64,000 nt of DNA from Cyanoderma ruficeps (GCA_008694505.1 VZDJ01007747.1:7844399-7908398), one strand, 5' to 3'; positions 16,831 through 31,790 are shown, numbered from the stretch's first letter. Made by a program: numbers and translations. The notes: generated by a model from the sequence alone, not told the origin.

Positions 16831-18389
16831 TAATTCACACAGCACTCTGTCAGCACATGTGCTACTTTACGTCTTATTGTGTAGCATCCATACTTTCTAA
16901 TGACATATAATTATCTAAATCTAAATTCTGCATTACTGTCAAGGTCAAGCTACTCAGGTGTTAAGAACATCAATTACTCAGTTCTATTGTGCAAATAGGT
17001 CTAAACAGCTACAAAAACTTTTAAGAATGTTCAATAATGTTCTCTATTGTTATGGGATATAGATATAAAAATAGTTTCCACATAAAGTAACCATACAATT
17101 ATCTCGAGACAGGCACACAAATACAAAATTTGAAAGTTTTATCTGTCATTGTCCATGAAAAAAACTTGTAACTGATTACCATAGTTGGTAGATAAAATAG
17201 AAATTAATCTCAATTTTCAAAGCCTTAGTTGTACTTTGTAAATAAGGAACAATGCTGTCCTTTCCTCAGATACCGCCCGTTAAATGTTCTTAACCATTTC
17301 AATTTTTCAAAACTAAAAATTGTAAGATAAAGGTAATAGTTTCACTTAATTCCACATACTGGCACAAGTCTGGTGTCCAAACTTATCTGGAGACCATATA
17401 AACAGCTTTTCAGTGTCTAAGCAATCAATAGTTCAAATGTATATTCAGATCTTCCTTAGAGAAATGCCATTTAGGTTAAGTAACAGAAGCTGTAATAAAT
17501 TTGCATTAAGAATAAGCAAAAAAGTAACTAAAAATCAGTTTCAAAAAGTACTGAAATCAGATTTTGAGTAGTGATTTGTGCTGTCCTGGTTGTTAATGCA
17601 GAGTAGCTACATCACAGATCTCTGGACGGAAGAAAATAGGTCATCTAAACTTTCACCTTCAAGATGGCGTTTGAAAGCTATAGCAGGTTGCCAGTAATGA
17701 GCAAAACATCATTTTCCACAGCTGAGAAAACAGTGAATGTTGGGGTTGTCTGGACTACATGTTAGCATCACAAACACTGTAAGCAGTGCTGGTCTGTAAC
17801 TGGAGAATGCAGGACTCTTCTACAGGATTGACCCTGCTGTGAAACAACTCAAACCCACACTTTCATACATTCATATCACTTCTAAGAACTTTTCATGTCT
17901 TTCATGTTTACTTTGAGGTATTATACCACAGCAAAGAAGAGATGAAAATGGGTGTATTCTATAAATAAAGGGGTTTGGTTTCTTTCTTGTATCCAGCTCA
18001 AGCTTTTAGATCAGTTTTTCTATTTCTTTCATACATCTTTAAAAAATTAACCTTCTGTTTCATCAGTAAACGCTCATGTATAACATTAATAAGACAATCT
18101 GGGCTTCCTTGTCCTTTTTAAAAGAAATTTGAGAGAGAAAAAGAGAAAAGCAGTGTGTCCCAAAGGAAGGCATTATTAAAAATGAAGGTTGAGACAGAAG
18201 TTTAATGCAGCATTTTATTTTCCCCTCTAGTGGAGTTAATGTAACCATTGCTGCTGTTAGTCTTCCTCCCACAGGGCTTAAACAATTTTTGACTTGAAGT
18301 ATCTTAAGTGGTGCTATAAAAGTTGTAAAATGCTATAGGCCTACCAAAAAAAAAATAAAAAAGCATTCCACATCCAGCAAGGAAGCACT

Positions 18390-18568
18390 TACGGAAGTGT
18401 TCGACAAGCATGTTTGTGACACCTGAAGACATGGCTGAATGGTGAAGACTGCGGTGGTCGTGGTGTCTCGGGACCCTTGTCCCACTTCGCCTGAAGACAA
18501 TGCTGGTGCTGGGTTAACAGCTCGACTTAATGAGTTTAAAGGTCTTTTCCTACCTTATCAATTATCTG
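18390..18568 (+). mobile_element. Old CR1-type LINE 3' end
   Basis: The series GAAGTGTTCGACAAGCATG, GAAGACATGGCTGAATGGTGA, GGTGCTGGGTTAACAG, CTCGACTTAATGAG and TTTAAAGGTCTTTTCC follows the order of a CR1 3' terminal region (…ttcgacaa…gacatggtttagtggtga…gtgctgggttaacggttggactcgatgatcttaaaggtc…). A segment containing GTCTCGGGACCC interrupts the match near 18460-18500 and may be an insertion. The usual tail repeat at the end is lost. The cluster of CpGs here is a relic of the element. Confidence 0.65.
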
Positions 18569-21500
18569 ATTCAAATCAAAGCAATCTGAAGGTAATAAGA
18601 ATCCAATGAATTTTCCTACCAATTTAAGACCTGTTTTACATGTTACCATGTTGTTTGATTAGAGTAAAACGAAGGGGATGATTATTTGTGGTTTTTTAAA
18701 TTTGTGCTAATTCTAATTTCAACTTATTACAATCTTTTTGCTTTCTCACTGTGACTGATGGACAGTGTTTTTGTGCTATGACTTAGTTAATTCTGCCTTC
18801 CAAACCTAAAGATGACTGTCTCCTAGCCATAACTCAAGACAAGTGTCAGACATACCAAGATGTCTACGTGACAAGTGCCAAGCCTGTCATTACAATTAAG
18901 CTGCCAAAACAAAGTTATACACAGACCAGCTTCTGCATCTGAAGAGAAGACATGTAAATATGTTATTTCTTAATTTAACTTAATTTTGCTTATGGATTCT
19001 GATATCTGGTAATGTATACCCCAAATAGAGGTAAGTTTCAAAGTATGCATGCAATGAAATTAGAGTCTAAATAGTTTTAATGATTCTGTAATCATATGTC
19101 TTTCCTTGAATAATACTTTTTGTTTTACACCATTTTTAAGCAGCAAAAATCTATTTAGGAGAAAAACAGTTGTACTAAAAAAAAAATCAAGGTATGCTCC
19201 TAACTAGAGGATAACAGTTGACTTGATCATTTGTGGAATAAAAGACCATAAAACAACTATTATCAAAATTTTTAGATATTAAAAACACGTTCCAGGTCTG
19301 TATTGTTTCATGTCAATAAAGAGCGGAAGGCTTTAATGAATTTTTTATTACTCTCACAATCCAATAAAATATTTCTTATTTATGTTTGTGTTGCCCAGTT
19401 AATGATTTTTTTCTTAAGAACATATTAGGGATCACTGAGCCTCATGCTGAGATTGTGGACGCTTATCTTAGTACAACATAACACATACATTGCTTTGTGA
19501 ACAGGTATAGTTACTGTATTTTAAATAAAATCTCTGAAATAGGTGGTCCAGTTTACGTATGGAAGCATGACAGTGACCACAAGATAACATCCAACACTTT
19601 AAAATAGGGACTTTCAACCTGTCAACTAGTATGTGCCACAGAGCAATTCTGGGTACATCTATCCCCTCGCAATAGACAGTGTAAACTGACAGTTTTCATT
19701 CTACATCTCTCTTCACAGATAACTGAAGGGAGGTAGTGTAAGATTTCAAAATATGTAACCTGCAAAAGGGATACAAATTCTTGTCTATTTGTAGAAGTGT
19801 TACACCCATATCTGCTATTTGTATTTTCCGCCTTTCAAAATTTGACCTCAAAGTAAATAGGCTTCCAGTTTCTAAAAACAAATTCTGAACAAAAAATGGA
19901 CATTACAGGTTGTCTTCTGGCATATTTCTCTTTAGGGGGAATCTCATCCCACACCATACTAAAATGCTCTGCCCCACCACAAGTTTTGTAAAGTTTCTGC
20001 ACAGTCTTGAAGCCATACAGGTTCAGTTGGTTTATGGAGAAGGAGCCATGTTCTCCCTCCAAGAAGTTTTACCTCACCAGAGAGCAGATGCCAAGAGTAC
20101 AGCAAGAGCAGAGAATGTTTCAGTGACTGAAATAAACTAATATCTGCATACTGAAAAGACCCTTAACTGTGAAAGAAAATTACGTATATTTTTAAAGAAA
20201 AAGTGTCCATTTTTGCTAATAGCACTTAAAATATCTGACAGATCCCTAAAATTACAAATTAGTGAAAAGGGACAAGTTTTCATCAAAACTATTGAAGACA
20301 TCATTACATTCAAATTGTTCCTAAATATAATGAAAAAACTAATTTTCAAAATCCCTTACCTTACCATATGATTATATTATTCTAGAATAAAATCAGTCCC
20401 AATTTCAAATGTGATTTTTGAGTTACGTCTGTTACAAGACAGCAGCAGCAGTGCTGGTTAGCAGAACTACAATAGCAGGAAAGTAATGGAAGACAAGGTG
20501 TGGATAACACAAAAAACTTCACACACAAATCAATTGTGAAAACACATTTGTTTCAATTTTCAAATTGCTAAACAACATGTGAAAATGTCAAACAGGTGAA
20601 CAAATCAGAGTAGGTACATAAAAAATTAAATGTGAATGAAAATAACCCCCTGACATGTGAAATTGCTATTACAGCTCCAGAGAAAACACATTGGAAAATT
20701 ATGTCAGAAATAGTGTATGTAAATATGTATATTTGTGTGTACTAATGATAATAAAGCAACAGCCAGGTTCATATGAAAATAAGAGAGAAGATAACTTATC
20801 GTTCAAACCATTTAATGTTTGGAAAGGTGTCAATTACCCTGCTAAGCTTGGGAAAATCATATCTGCATAATAATGCTTAAGATATCATTGCAGAGCAAGT
20901 TTAGTTGCTGTTAAATTTTTGTTGTTTCAGAAAAACAGGAACGCTGTGGGAACACTTTAATGAAGTATTAGCTGTTGTATAGAAATAATTGGAGCTATAA
21001 ACAAGTATCCCAGTTCTTATTTTTGTACTAAATAGAAATTAAATCCACAAACTCATTTAAGAAACTCTAAAAACCGACTTGATATATAAATTTCATCTTG
21101 GTTGGTTGCTTGAAATAGCAGACACAGATTTGATATAGCTAAAATTCCTTCCATTTTAGTTTCTTATATCGAACAATACCATGTAAAGAAATTATGATTT
21201 TGAAAAAAGATATTCCCATTTCATACATGAGAGAAAATGCTCAAATACAATTGGACTACTACTATCAGATTACTTAGTGGATTTTTTCAAACTCTATTCT
21301 ATTTTTGTAAACTCATTCTAAAGAGTCGAAAAGTAATGTTCAAGAAATTCACAGAAAACATGTACTGTGTAAAAACATGTTTTATATGCATTGAAAACTG
21401 GTGAAAAAACCTCTAGAGATTCAGTCTGACTGAATTCTGCATAACAGTACCAGATTTTCCTCATTCCAACTAATAAGACACACGATGCAGATGTTCAAAA

Positions 21501-24500
21501 ATCCCTGCCTAAAAATAAAAAGCATGTATTAATTACTATTAGTCTTGAAGTCTTCTAATTCTTGTATCCATAGGCATACAGAACTGATTTAAAGATGGAA
21601 GTCTTTAGAAAAAGCAGTGCATTGGAAAGAAGACTGTACTGTGATGTGTACCGCGCTGTGTTAATGGATGACAATCTTATATTAAGGATTTGTAAATTTA
21701 CGCAGGTTTAACCTAAATTTGTCTCTAGACCATAAGTGAAAAAGGAAGAAGAGGAGAAAAAAGGTGCAAAAGAGCTTCATATTATTCTAATCCTGAGATT
21801 ATTTTCAATTTAGATAGTTTCCAGAGCTTCCTACTAGTGACAAGTAATCTGAATTTAGTCTGTCACCTGACTTGGAGACTGAATTCTATCTTTTACAACA
21901 AAGGGGTACCACAATATTCACATAATAGAGTTAAGGAACGTTATTGCTGCTGTTAATATTATTACTATTAGTGTTAATACTACTATTATTATTATTCCTA
22001 TTCTGAGAAAAGAGTGGGATTAAATAGTAAGAGTAATTTTGTTTACAAGACACTCCAGTAGCCCTGAAAAAGTAAGCTTTCCAGAAAGACCTATTCTGCA
22101 AATAACCTTGAGAATGAAATTCAATCTTTATTTCTCTTCTTTTTCTACATCCTCTATCTAATAAAGGGGAAATGTTGGGAATGGACAGAAAATCGTCTTT
22201 TATAAATTAATAACTATTATGAAAAACCCTCCTAAGGTGAATAAATACTGAGATGTTAGAAGTCATTGGTACTATTGCTGTCTTGCTTTTTTTGGAGTTG
22301 TAAATATGGATGTTCTTTGGATCTGGGTTAACAGGGGGCTGCTTCTAGATTTTCTTTTAAGGGAAAACATGAATCCAAAAATTCTCTCTTCCATAATTCT
22401 CATAAATTATTAATCCATTATATGCATTGGCAGGAAATAAAATTAATAACATTTAGATACAAATTATCATCTTTATAAATTAATAACCTTACTGTGCCTT
22501 GCAACTTCACCAATTCTGTTGTCAGGAGAGGTAGTCAAGGTCCTCTCACAAATACTGAAAATTTATTTTTCAAGTCTCAGATGGTAAATGTTAACCAAAT
22601 TGAATTACCAGTAACCAGAATTCTCTGAGATGCAAAGTGAACCTGTGCATTTATCTTTTGCAAATGCTAAGAGTTAAGAAATATTTTCAGCCTTGTAATG
22701 AACTGGACAATATATCAGCGTGTGAATTGCAACATGGCCACTTGTGCATATACTACACATAACATAACACTGGGCTGGAATAAAAAGGAAAAGGCTGGGA
22801 AGCAAGGGCACCTGACATGCAGTTCTTTAAGAGCTCCCTTTTTGTTAAATTAATGATTCTTTAAAACTCTAAGGCACTGTCACCATTCGTCAATTCAAAA
22901 CTTTAGTGACTTCAAGAAATGCCCTGACCAATTAAAATTACTTTGATTCCCACCTGGGAATAAAAACCTTTGTTAAAAGCTGTTAATGATAGCTAACTCA
23001 GCAGGGATACACCGCTGTGTGAGAATAAACAGAAACTGCAAGAAACCACAATAACTACCTCTAAGAAAGAGATTATCTAGTTACATTTGTAGGTCAGCTG
23101 AAGTATGTTGTAAAACTTCAAAGCAGTTTCATCCTTTCTGACTTGTAAGAGGTTTAAAAACATCGGTTATTCAAAAATCCACCAAGACAAATGGTCAAGA
23201 ATTTAGAGATTGAATTTGAGATCAAATACTTGATACATGGCAGGTTTCATAGTATCACAAGTCCCTCTGAAAAAGCATCAGTAATTTGAGAAGAAACACT
23301 CATGAAGGTGGAATTTGTTATTTAATATGCACTCATCACCTCCACCAAATTCACTGCTCAAATTTATTCTGAAGATATGTAAATGTGAAGAGGCTTCTTC
23401 TGGAAGGGCCTTTCAAGTTTAAAAATAAATAACTTTTTCCAATCCCCTTGAAGAATGCTTTCTATTTTGATATACTATGTATCATGAGTAAGGAGGGGTG
23501 CACCCAAACTCCAAACTAAGTAACAGAAATTATCTCATTAAGAAGAGAACATTTTACTTTAACGGCCTTAATTCTCACGTTCAGTAAATTAGTGTGTGTC
23601 GACAAAGTGAATTACTCTCTATTCTCAGCTGCACTCCTGAAAATAAAGCTGATCTGACCTTAAAGAAGGTGGGGACAGCCTGCCTAGGCCTGAACAAGTG
23701 CCCAGGCTTCAGAGGTATCCCTGAGGCATCTTGGCAGGTTCAGTCTCAGATCCTGAACAGGTGCCAGAGGGCAACAAGAATTTGAAAACCATGAAAAGAT
23801 TTAAATGTGAAAGGCCTGATACTAAAACACTGCAAAAAAGTGAAATCGCCTCACCAAGTCACATTCCTTACCAGGTAGCAGGAGACAAGCATGGCACGAC
23901 ACTGACAGCTCTGCTTCTAGAGGCTTACCCACTTGTTGGCTCAGATCAACACCCTTGGTTTTCACAGGGGAAGCTTCTTAATTACAAGGCAGGAGCTCAG
24001 GTGCATTTCAGATGCTGTGAGCAGACATTCTGGCCATAAAACTGAGAAACACGTCTATACCTTAACTGGGTATAATCATCTAGGTTACCATGAGACAGTT
24101 CTAAGGGACTAAGAAAAAGGCAGATAAAAAAAGCCTCAGGATAAATTTGGAATTCCACACATGCCAGGTTTGTTATGAACAGTAGGCCAAGCAATTCCGG
24201 ACCTGTGAAGGTCACAAGCAGGTTAGAAAATTTATCATTCCATTCTTTTCCCAGGGGAAAAAGAGACAAATCACATAAAAAGAAAATCATCATGATAAGG
24301 ACAAATACTTTTAAAAGTAAGTAGGTCTGATTAAAAACAATCAAGAACCACTAAACTTTTTTTAAATTAATATTTTAAATCAGGACAGAAAGACAAAATT
24401 ACGGATGTGGGTGGGCATGCCAACTTTATCCATGTATGAGCACAGAACATCCTCAATAGATATTGCCAAAGCCAAACTACATCCCAATAACAAACATTTC

Positions 24501-25853
24501 TGAGATACACCATTTCAACATATACATTAAAAATAAGTATATACTGCGATTCATGCTGAACAAAGCACTATCAACTGCTACACTGTCACTTTGCTACAAA
24601 TCTCCTTGCAAAGGGTCAGATACAGGAATCTGAATTCAAATCTGAGCATGAAGGAATTTTATGTGCCTATCTCAGCAAAAGAGTTGAGGAACACTCAGAA
24701 ACCCTTCTCAGCAGAAAATTTTCCCAGTTTAGTATTCACAAGTGCGTATATATTTAGCCAGTTATTTGGGTGTTCTTTTATCTCATCATCAAGGCATGCT
24801 GCCGTGGTATGACCTTCTGGAACACAGTCCATGGTAAATATATCCCTTCAAAGCTATTTCTCATCACACAATACTGATGGGGACTTTTTTTTTGTCAAAG
24901 ATAGTCCTATAAGTAGAATTTCACCTGACATATGTCATATAACCATTTCTTGGTGTGAATTATTTTCAGATATGAAGAAAAATATTTTTTTCAGAACAGA
25001 AGTATGTGGTCAGCAACAAGAATGGGCTGTTTGAAGAGCAGCTCTCCAAACAGATGTGGCTTCTGTTACTGTCCTTTTGGAGTCTGATACTAAAATCAGG
25101 TCCAACTGATTTAGATTAGTATTTGTTTAATGCTAAAAATGTCATGCTCAGCAAATATAAATGTTATGTGTTCATAAAAACTTATATTCTAAAGGCAAAT
25201 TCACAGGATATGATCACACACCTCTTTCCCTTACCCTTTTCTATTTCTCTACCACTAATTTTTCCTTGATGGTTTCTGACTTGTTAAATGAGTTTGTTTA
25301 CTCACTACAGTATGATTAACTACGTTAAAAGCAAAAGAGTACTCACACTCTTGTACTGGTGCTGAATTTCTGACTATCAGAATATTTCATTCCTCATTTA
25401 CTCAGTGAGCTAATATGCAAGGTTTATCTAAGAACCCAACACTGAACATTCTTACACATTACTGCAGTTGCTCTAGATTATCTTCCCCCACCCCTAAGCA
25501 AAGACTGCTAAAATTCTCAATGTGCTTTCCCAGTGGATATAATGTTTCAATCAAACAGATGGGTGGATTTCTTCAATCTTTCTAACAAGAATTAATGGAA
25601 ATTAAAAAAGGATTTATTGACTAGTGGCAGATGGCTAAAGGATTTTGCTTAGGTACAACTCATGTAAATTACAAAAAAAGCAAATTCAACCTCTTGCTGT
25701 GGACAAGAGGTTACTCCTGCATTAAATTAGGAACATTTTGTTCACTGTTAAAAGGAGGTAAACACTTTCCTTTTTACAGTTGAACATTGCTTATTCCAAA
25801 AGTTATGTGGTTGGGAACACTAGGGCAAGGGAACAAGAAAATTGCTTTCTATT
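18569..25853 (-). other. Intronic stretch, no gene seen
   Basis: Mostly AT-rich unique-looking sequence with one ATT microsatellite (21953-21998). The 23.59-24.35 kb part has overlapping ORFs of 102 codons (plus) and 115 codons (minus) and more G+C, but no recognisable protein or repeat. Confidence 0.55.
21953..21998 (+). repeat. ATT-rich trinucleotide microsatellite
   Basis: Interrupted ATT/ACT units (TTAATATTATTACTATTAG, then ACTACTATTATTATTATT). Confidence 0.75.
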
Positions 25854-26550
25854 TCACAGGGTCACAAAATGGGGAATGTTGGAAGGGATCACAGTGAGTC
25901 ACATCTGGTCCAACCTCACTGCTCAAGCACAGTCATCACAGAGCACATGGCACAGGATTGCAGCCACACAGTTCTTGAGTATCTCCAGTGAGGGAGATTC
26001 CACACCCTCTCTGAACAATCTCTTCCAGTGCTCACTCACCAGCACAATAAAGAAGTTTTTCCTCATGTTCAGGGGGAATTCCTGTGCATCAGTTTCTGAC
26101 CACTGCCTCTTGTCCTATTGTTGCTCAGCACCACTGAGCACAGCCTGCAAACATCCTCATGGCACCTCCCTTCACATACTGACAGACATTGGTGAGGTCC
26201 CCTCAGCTGTCTCTTCTTGAGGCTGAACAGGCCCAGCTTCCTCAGCCTGTCCTCATAAGAGAAGCTCCAGTCTCTCGGCCATCCTTATTGCCTTCCACCA
26301 GACATGCTCCAGGAGCTCCATGTGTCCTTTCTCCTGAGGAGCCCAGAACTGGACACTGTACTCCAGATGTGACCTCCCCAGGGCTGAGCAGAGGGGCAGG
26401 ATCACCTGCCTTGCCCTGTTGGAATGCTCTTCCTAATGCACCCCAGGACACCACTGGCCTCTTGGCCACAAGGACACTGCTGGCTCACAGACAGCTTGGT
26501 GTTCACCAGGACCTCCATGTCCTTCTCTGCTGAACTCCTTTTCCATGCCC
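25854..26550 (-). mobile_element. 5'-truncated CR1 LINE, minus strand
   Basis: The plus-strand text is the complement of a CR1 3' half: a tail-like start (TCACAGGGTCACAAAATGG), then blocks equivalent to CTGGTCCAACCTCACTGCTC, ATTCCACACCCTCTCTGAAC, AGGCTGAACAGGCCCAGC and ACTGGACACTGTACTCCAGA, ending near AGGACCTCCATGTCCTTCTC. On the minus strand, residues such as AEKDMEVLVNTKLSVSQQC and GVLGCIRKSI read as the C-terminal part of CR1 ORF2 (reverse-transcriptase protein). The frame is broken, so it is dead. About 700 bp remain, which is typical of bird CR1 copies truncated at the 5' end. ORFs of 146 and 114 codons on the plus strand are antisense shadows. Confidence 0.92.
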
Positions 26551-29500
26551 ATGTAAAATCTAACAGCTCTCGGTCTAAAAACACTAGAGCTGAAATTTTG
26601 AATTTTTTTGTCTTCATAGTAATTTATTACTATGCAGAAAATTTATCTCTTCTTTGATAAAAATTATATTTGGAAAGAAAATATCTCTGCAAAAATAAAT
26701 AATATTTATAAACCCAACATTAATTTAAGTAGATTCTATAAAATATTTTAATAATAACTACATTTTTTACTCATTCACAAAGGTCTTGATAACCTAATAT
26801 AATATTAAGTTACAAGTTCTGAAGCCTCAGAAATTATACATAAAAAAGATAATCATTTATTAATAGGTCCCCATTAAATGTTTATATTTCTTGAATTAAA
26901 AAAAAGGAACTCTTCTATTTTATGTTGTTGAAATTACAGAAAGTAATCACAGAGCTAATCTCTTTCTAGCAAAAAAATAAAACAATTAAAAATATCTTCT
27001 GTCAAGACAATAGTATTTAACCTATATATTCATTTTAAAATAATTTTTATTTTAATGTTTTTCTTATGATCCGTTTAATTTTTAAAAGCACACTAGAAAC
27101 AGGTTAAGGTGATGGTTTGGGGCACTAGTTAACTGCTTTTTTTTTTCACCTCCAGAACAATAACTTAGATATTTGCGTGATCTATTTGAAATCTGTTTTC
27201 TTACTAAAAACCCCTCTATGTGAACAGTTAAAATTATAATTGCTGGGGTATTACAGCTCTATCTAGATGGTAATATTGCAATTCCAAAATGTTAATGGAT
27301 TTTCATGTTATATGCTTTAGGTGAAGCTAATCTTTATCAGCCTTGAGAGAAGTTGTTAAACCAACCTTAAAAATTGTTACCTCACCATACAATATAATTT
27401 CTGGTAAATTTCCAAAACTAGCAATACCATTCCCAGATTTTATTTGTTCCTAAAAGTATTAATGTTGATATTATTAACAAACATATATTATCAAGCCTAC
27501 CTAAGCCTAGTCAGAAATTTATAAGACAGTTTAGGCATTGCATGATTTGCTGGAAGATGAGTACATTCTGAAGAATAGCGTGCAATTTCGAAGGTAGTCA
27601 ACCCTGACTACAGGCACAATGTGTACTCAGAAAAAGTTTTTCTTTAGTAATGCAACAAAGGTATTTGAAGAGCATGAATGACAACACACACAGGTAAATT
27701 GAAGGACATAACCCATGATGCATTTATAAAAACAAGCTTCTTCTAGCTCAGTCACTGTTAATATTGCTGCTCTGTTGAAAACAGTAGCAGTTTTACTTTA
27801 CATATTTAGTCCACAAATTCGACAGGAATTCAATAATCTCGTGAAAAGGCAATTTAACTGAGAAAAAGAATATAACCCTACTTTTGACTTAACACATTAA
27901 AAATTGTAACACAAACGTACATACACACACAGAGAAATTACAGCTTTGGCAGAAAACAGAAACTTCTACAAAGTTAGCCAACCAAAGAACCAGTTTACAG
28001 AATTACTTTCAATTCTTAATGGCTTCATGGGCAAAACACAATTAGTCAAGTCAATAATTTGTCACATATGTTTACTGCTGCACGTCCTGTTCTTAGCTCA
28101 CAGTTAGAGCTATATTCTTAGAAAATATATGGTTTGTGAACTGCTTTGTGAAAAATACAGCTAGAATATAAAGAACTAAATCCTACTAACATGATACAAA
28201 GATATGCATTCCTTATCCCAAGTCTAACTGAATTTCTACATATTTGGAATCTAAGTAATTTAACTCAAAAATTTAGATTTTTCTGCTATCTTTCAAGTAC
28301 AGCTAAAAACAAGTCTATACCCTTTATTTTGTATTTACTATGGGGTTCAAAGATTTAAAAATTAAGAAAGTGGAAAATGAAGCAATTGAAATATTTAATG
28401 TTTAATTGGAGTTAATGAACTTTAACTGAGTTTTTAAAGAAGTGTGTGGGATGGTAGCCTAAATTCTGCTCCATACTAAAAATATATTTTCAGGAAACAT
28501 TCATACTGACTGCAACTAACTTATCCTTTGAAAGATGTGTCAGCATTCTAATAATTTTTTACTGCAATAATCAAAATAGATCACTTTTCTCACTTGAATA
28601 TTTGCATTTTAAAAAGTCAAGTCCTTCTATGAATTACTATTATAAAATATGACAATTATTCGTATTGTGATTACTCTAAACAAGCTGAAACATAACATGT
28701 AGCTCCCATTCATAAGGTAGAGTTTTTCTGAAAGTACCAAATGCAAGATGCAATACTACTTTATTTTAGCTTTTTTCAAGGTAGACCAAAAGATATAAGA
28801 ACAAACCAACTCTATCTAATTTTATACACAAACTGAATTTTTTTTTCTAAATCAATAAATCCACAAATCACACTTTTTTCAATAGAGAAAGGCCGCATAT
28901 TAACTATTTGGAACAGCTTAGTTTATGAGTAAGTCACTGACCATGAAGTTTGAAAAGAGAAGCACAGGACAATGCTACAAAGGAATAAACATATAAACAT
29001 GAAAATACTTCTACTTTTAAAATAAACCAGTGAGATGAGTTTTTTGAAACCATTCTTTCAAACTATTTGATGCTAGCAAAATCAAACATCAATTAGCTAA
29101 AGTTCCTTATAAGTCCCATTTAAAGTTAACTGAATTAAAAATTGAAAATAAAAATTAAAAACAAAGAACAGCTTGCATTGAATCTCTGACAGTAAGACCA
29201 ACAGTGAAGCTTTTCCAAGAAGAAATATGACAGTATTTATGGGAAAAAGTAATTTATCTTGCACTGAGTCCTCTGTAAAAATATTCAAAAGATATTTCTA
29301 GATACACAGCAATACCCCTTAAATTTTCTTTAGCACTTCCAAGCCTCCTGAAAATATATTTTCATTTTTTCCCCATTTTCTTCTCATCTCTCATCTATTT
29401 TGTATTCTTCCTTTTATTCTACATAACACATTCCTCCTCCTCTCAATCTTTGTATTAGAATAAAATGGTGTCCACAGTATGCCTTAAAGAACGCTTTGCA

Positions 29501-31727
29501 TTGCATATGCAATTTCATCATAAATCAATCCTTTGGCTTGAAATTCAGGATGAGAGTAGATGGATTAGTTCAAAAATTGACATGGATGGAAAAGTTAATG
29601 TAGATTCTTGTATTTCAGCTGCTTCAAGGAGATACACACACATGCTGTTATGGAGAAGGGACAACACTGCCTTTGTCTGTTTTTTCTGCCTCTCTCACAT
29701 TGGTAATTGAAGTCTTTTGTCCTTGTACCAACACCAATTTTGCTAAAAGATTCCTGACTCCTGACTGCTTGCCATGGTTTTTTAAAATTGCCACTTCTCT
29801 TTATACACAGCTAAGTGTAGGTCTAGGTGAGTGTTTGGAAGGTCAGTCTTCAGTGGCGCTCCACATAAAGTAGGTAAGTAGTTTTGTACTCCAGAAATGC
29901 TGCAAGTACTATATACATAGACTGCTTAAAGTTTGCACCCATGTTAATTAAGAAAAGTGTACTGAATAAAGGTTGTCAGCCTCATGAAGATTAGGAATAT
30001 TCAGCACACCAATTATCTGAACATTATCATCAAATTTCTTGATTGGATTATATAATTATTAAAATGACAGCTGCAGTTACTTTCCTGGTATCTCAGACAA
30101 TAAGGTTAAGTGCTCTAATGATTTTTTTTTCCATTTATTTGTTACTGGATACCTCCAGAACTTCTGAACTGTATAGAAGATCACACCCCACAAGTTAACA
30201 CAGAATCAAAACCACCTAAAATCTTCCTTCCCAGTCTAATTTCTTAGGGAGACGAGCTCTCTCCTTTCTAGAGCTTTTCCAAGCACTGGTATTATTTTAT
30301 TTCAAGTATCACAGCAATCTTTGTAGCTCAGGAAAATGGACTCTGAATAATTTACCATTTTACATTTTTTCAGATTTAAATTTGTAGTCCAAAAGATTGG
30401 AGGTACCAATGTTGATTCACATAAAATTCTCATGACTAAAAAAATTGATGGGCTTGATCTATCTAGATTACTAGCTACACAAAAACCATTCAGATCAATG
30501 TGCCCAACCTACAGCTACGTCTTGAGACAAACTGTCTCTCTGTCAATCCCTGTTGCCTCCTCCTTCCTCTTGTCCAACGTACTCTGCAATGAGTCTTTCA
30601 GAGGCTACATGAAAGTAGTTTCACACCTGCTTCATAGCAAAATTCCTCCAGTATAATTCCAGAGTTAAAATGCTGGAACTAGGCAGAACAAGTGGAAAAG
30701 ACTTAGTTACTGCATCTCTATGTATGGAGTGATACATGTCGGATAGAGACATCAAAATGTAGCTTGATTTTTGACAATCACATGCTCTATAGAAGTTGAT
30801 GCTTTAATAATTTTTTATTGATTTTATAAAGCTAAACTGCACAATTACAAAAAAGGAGAGAGACTTTGATTCAACAACAAAATCTTGACCCAATAAACAC
30901 ACTTTCTACCTCTTTGCTCAAAAAAATCCTTTTGACACTACAAAACCCACTGTAATGGGAAACTCATAATATTATACTACTATTGGGATTATGGGAAGAA
31001 AGACTGACTGTTAAGATAAAAATCTATTTTTGGAAGAATATGACGTAATAATTCACCAAGCATTTAGAATTTGCTAAAGAAGGGATCCTCAGAGAATGCT
31101 AAGTCATAATAGAGCATTCAAAAGGCTGCTAGAAGAATGCTGTAAGGCAACTGAGCAGAATTCAATGTTAGCAAACACAAACAGTGATCTAGTCAGGGAA
31201 ATGTCACAAGCCAGGATGACACAAAAAAAGGGAAAAAACCTTTTATTGACTAAGGGGAAAGGACAACACTCAAGTAGAACACAAGCAAGCCACCAACTAC
31301 TCATTAAGTTACTATTCCACAGCCTGCAAACTAAATTGAAGAGGGAAAATCAGTACAGTCCTGAAGGCACCAGTAGTAGTGGGAGGTGCACTGAATAGGA
31401 GAAGTTGTGCAAGCACCTCAAACAATACAAGGATAAGATGATTGCTACTGAAAAAAAATAAAAGTTGCACATAAATGCCATTGTGGCATAGAAATAACGA
31501 AATCTTAACTCTCAGTCTTTCTGCTAACTTGATTTTATGACTGATCACATAATTTTTATTACAAAAAAATGTCAGGACAATCTTGGCTCCCAGAGGCTAT
31601 TTAAAGCTATAACTATACTGGTTTAATACTTTGTAACCTGCTGAAATGGATAAGAAATTAATCTCATAAGTACTAAAGATTGTAAAACTACAAAATGGAC
31701 AATCTGGTGAAACATAAACATTTTCTT

Positions 31728-31790
31728 AAAAAACAAACAAACAACAAAACAACAACATAAACACAAACAAACAAGTAAAATAACCCCCCA
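31728..31790 (+). repeat. A/C-rich low-complexity tract (CAAA/CAA units)
   Basis: AAAACAAACAAACAACAAAA, then ACACAAACAAACAAG and a TAACCCCCCA end. Confidence 0.8.

Noticed and set aside
23594..24344. Opposed ORFs of 102 and 115 codons in GC-richer sequence
   Set aside because: No recognisable domain or splice context; mutual overlap on opposite strands suggests chance or an unrecognised old repeat.
25780..26657. ORFs of 146, 114, 77, 75 and 71 codons
   Set aside because: All lie in or across a truncated CR1; only the minus-strand 71-codon frame reads CR1 ORF2, and it is broken.
31089..31420. 100-codon plus ORF (MLSHNRAFKRLLEECCKATE...)
   Set aside because: Low-information, Lys/Ser/Gln-rich translation with no domain or splice signal; likely chance.
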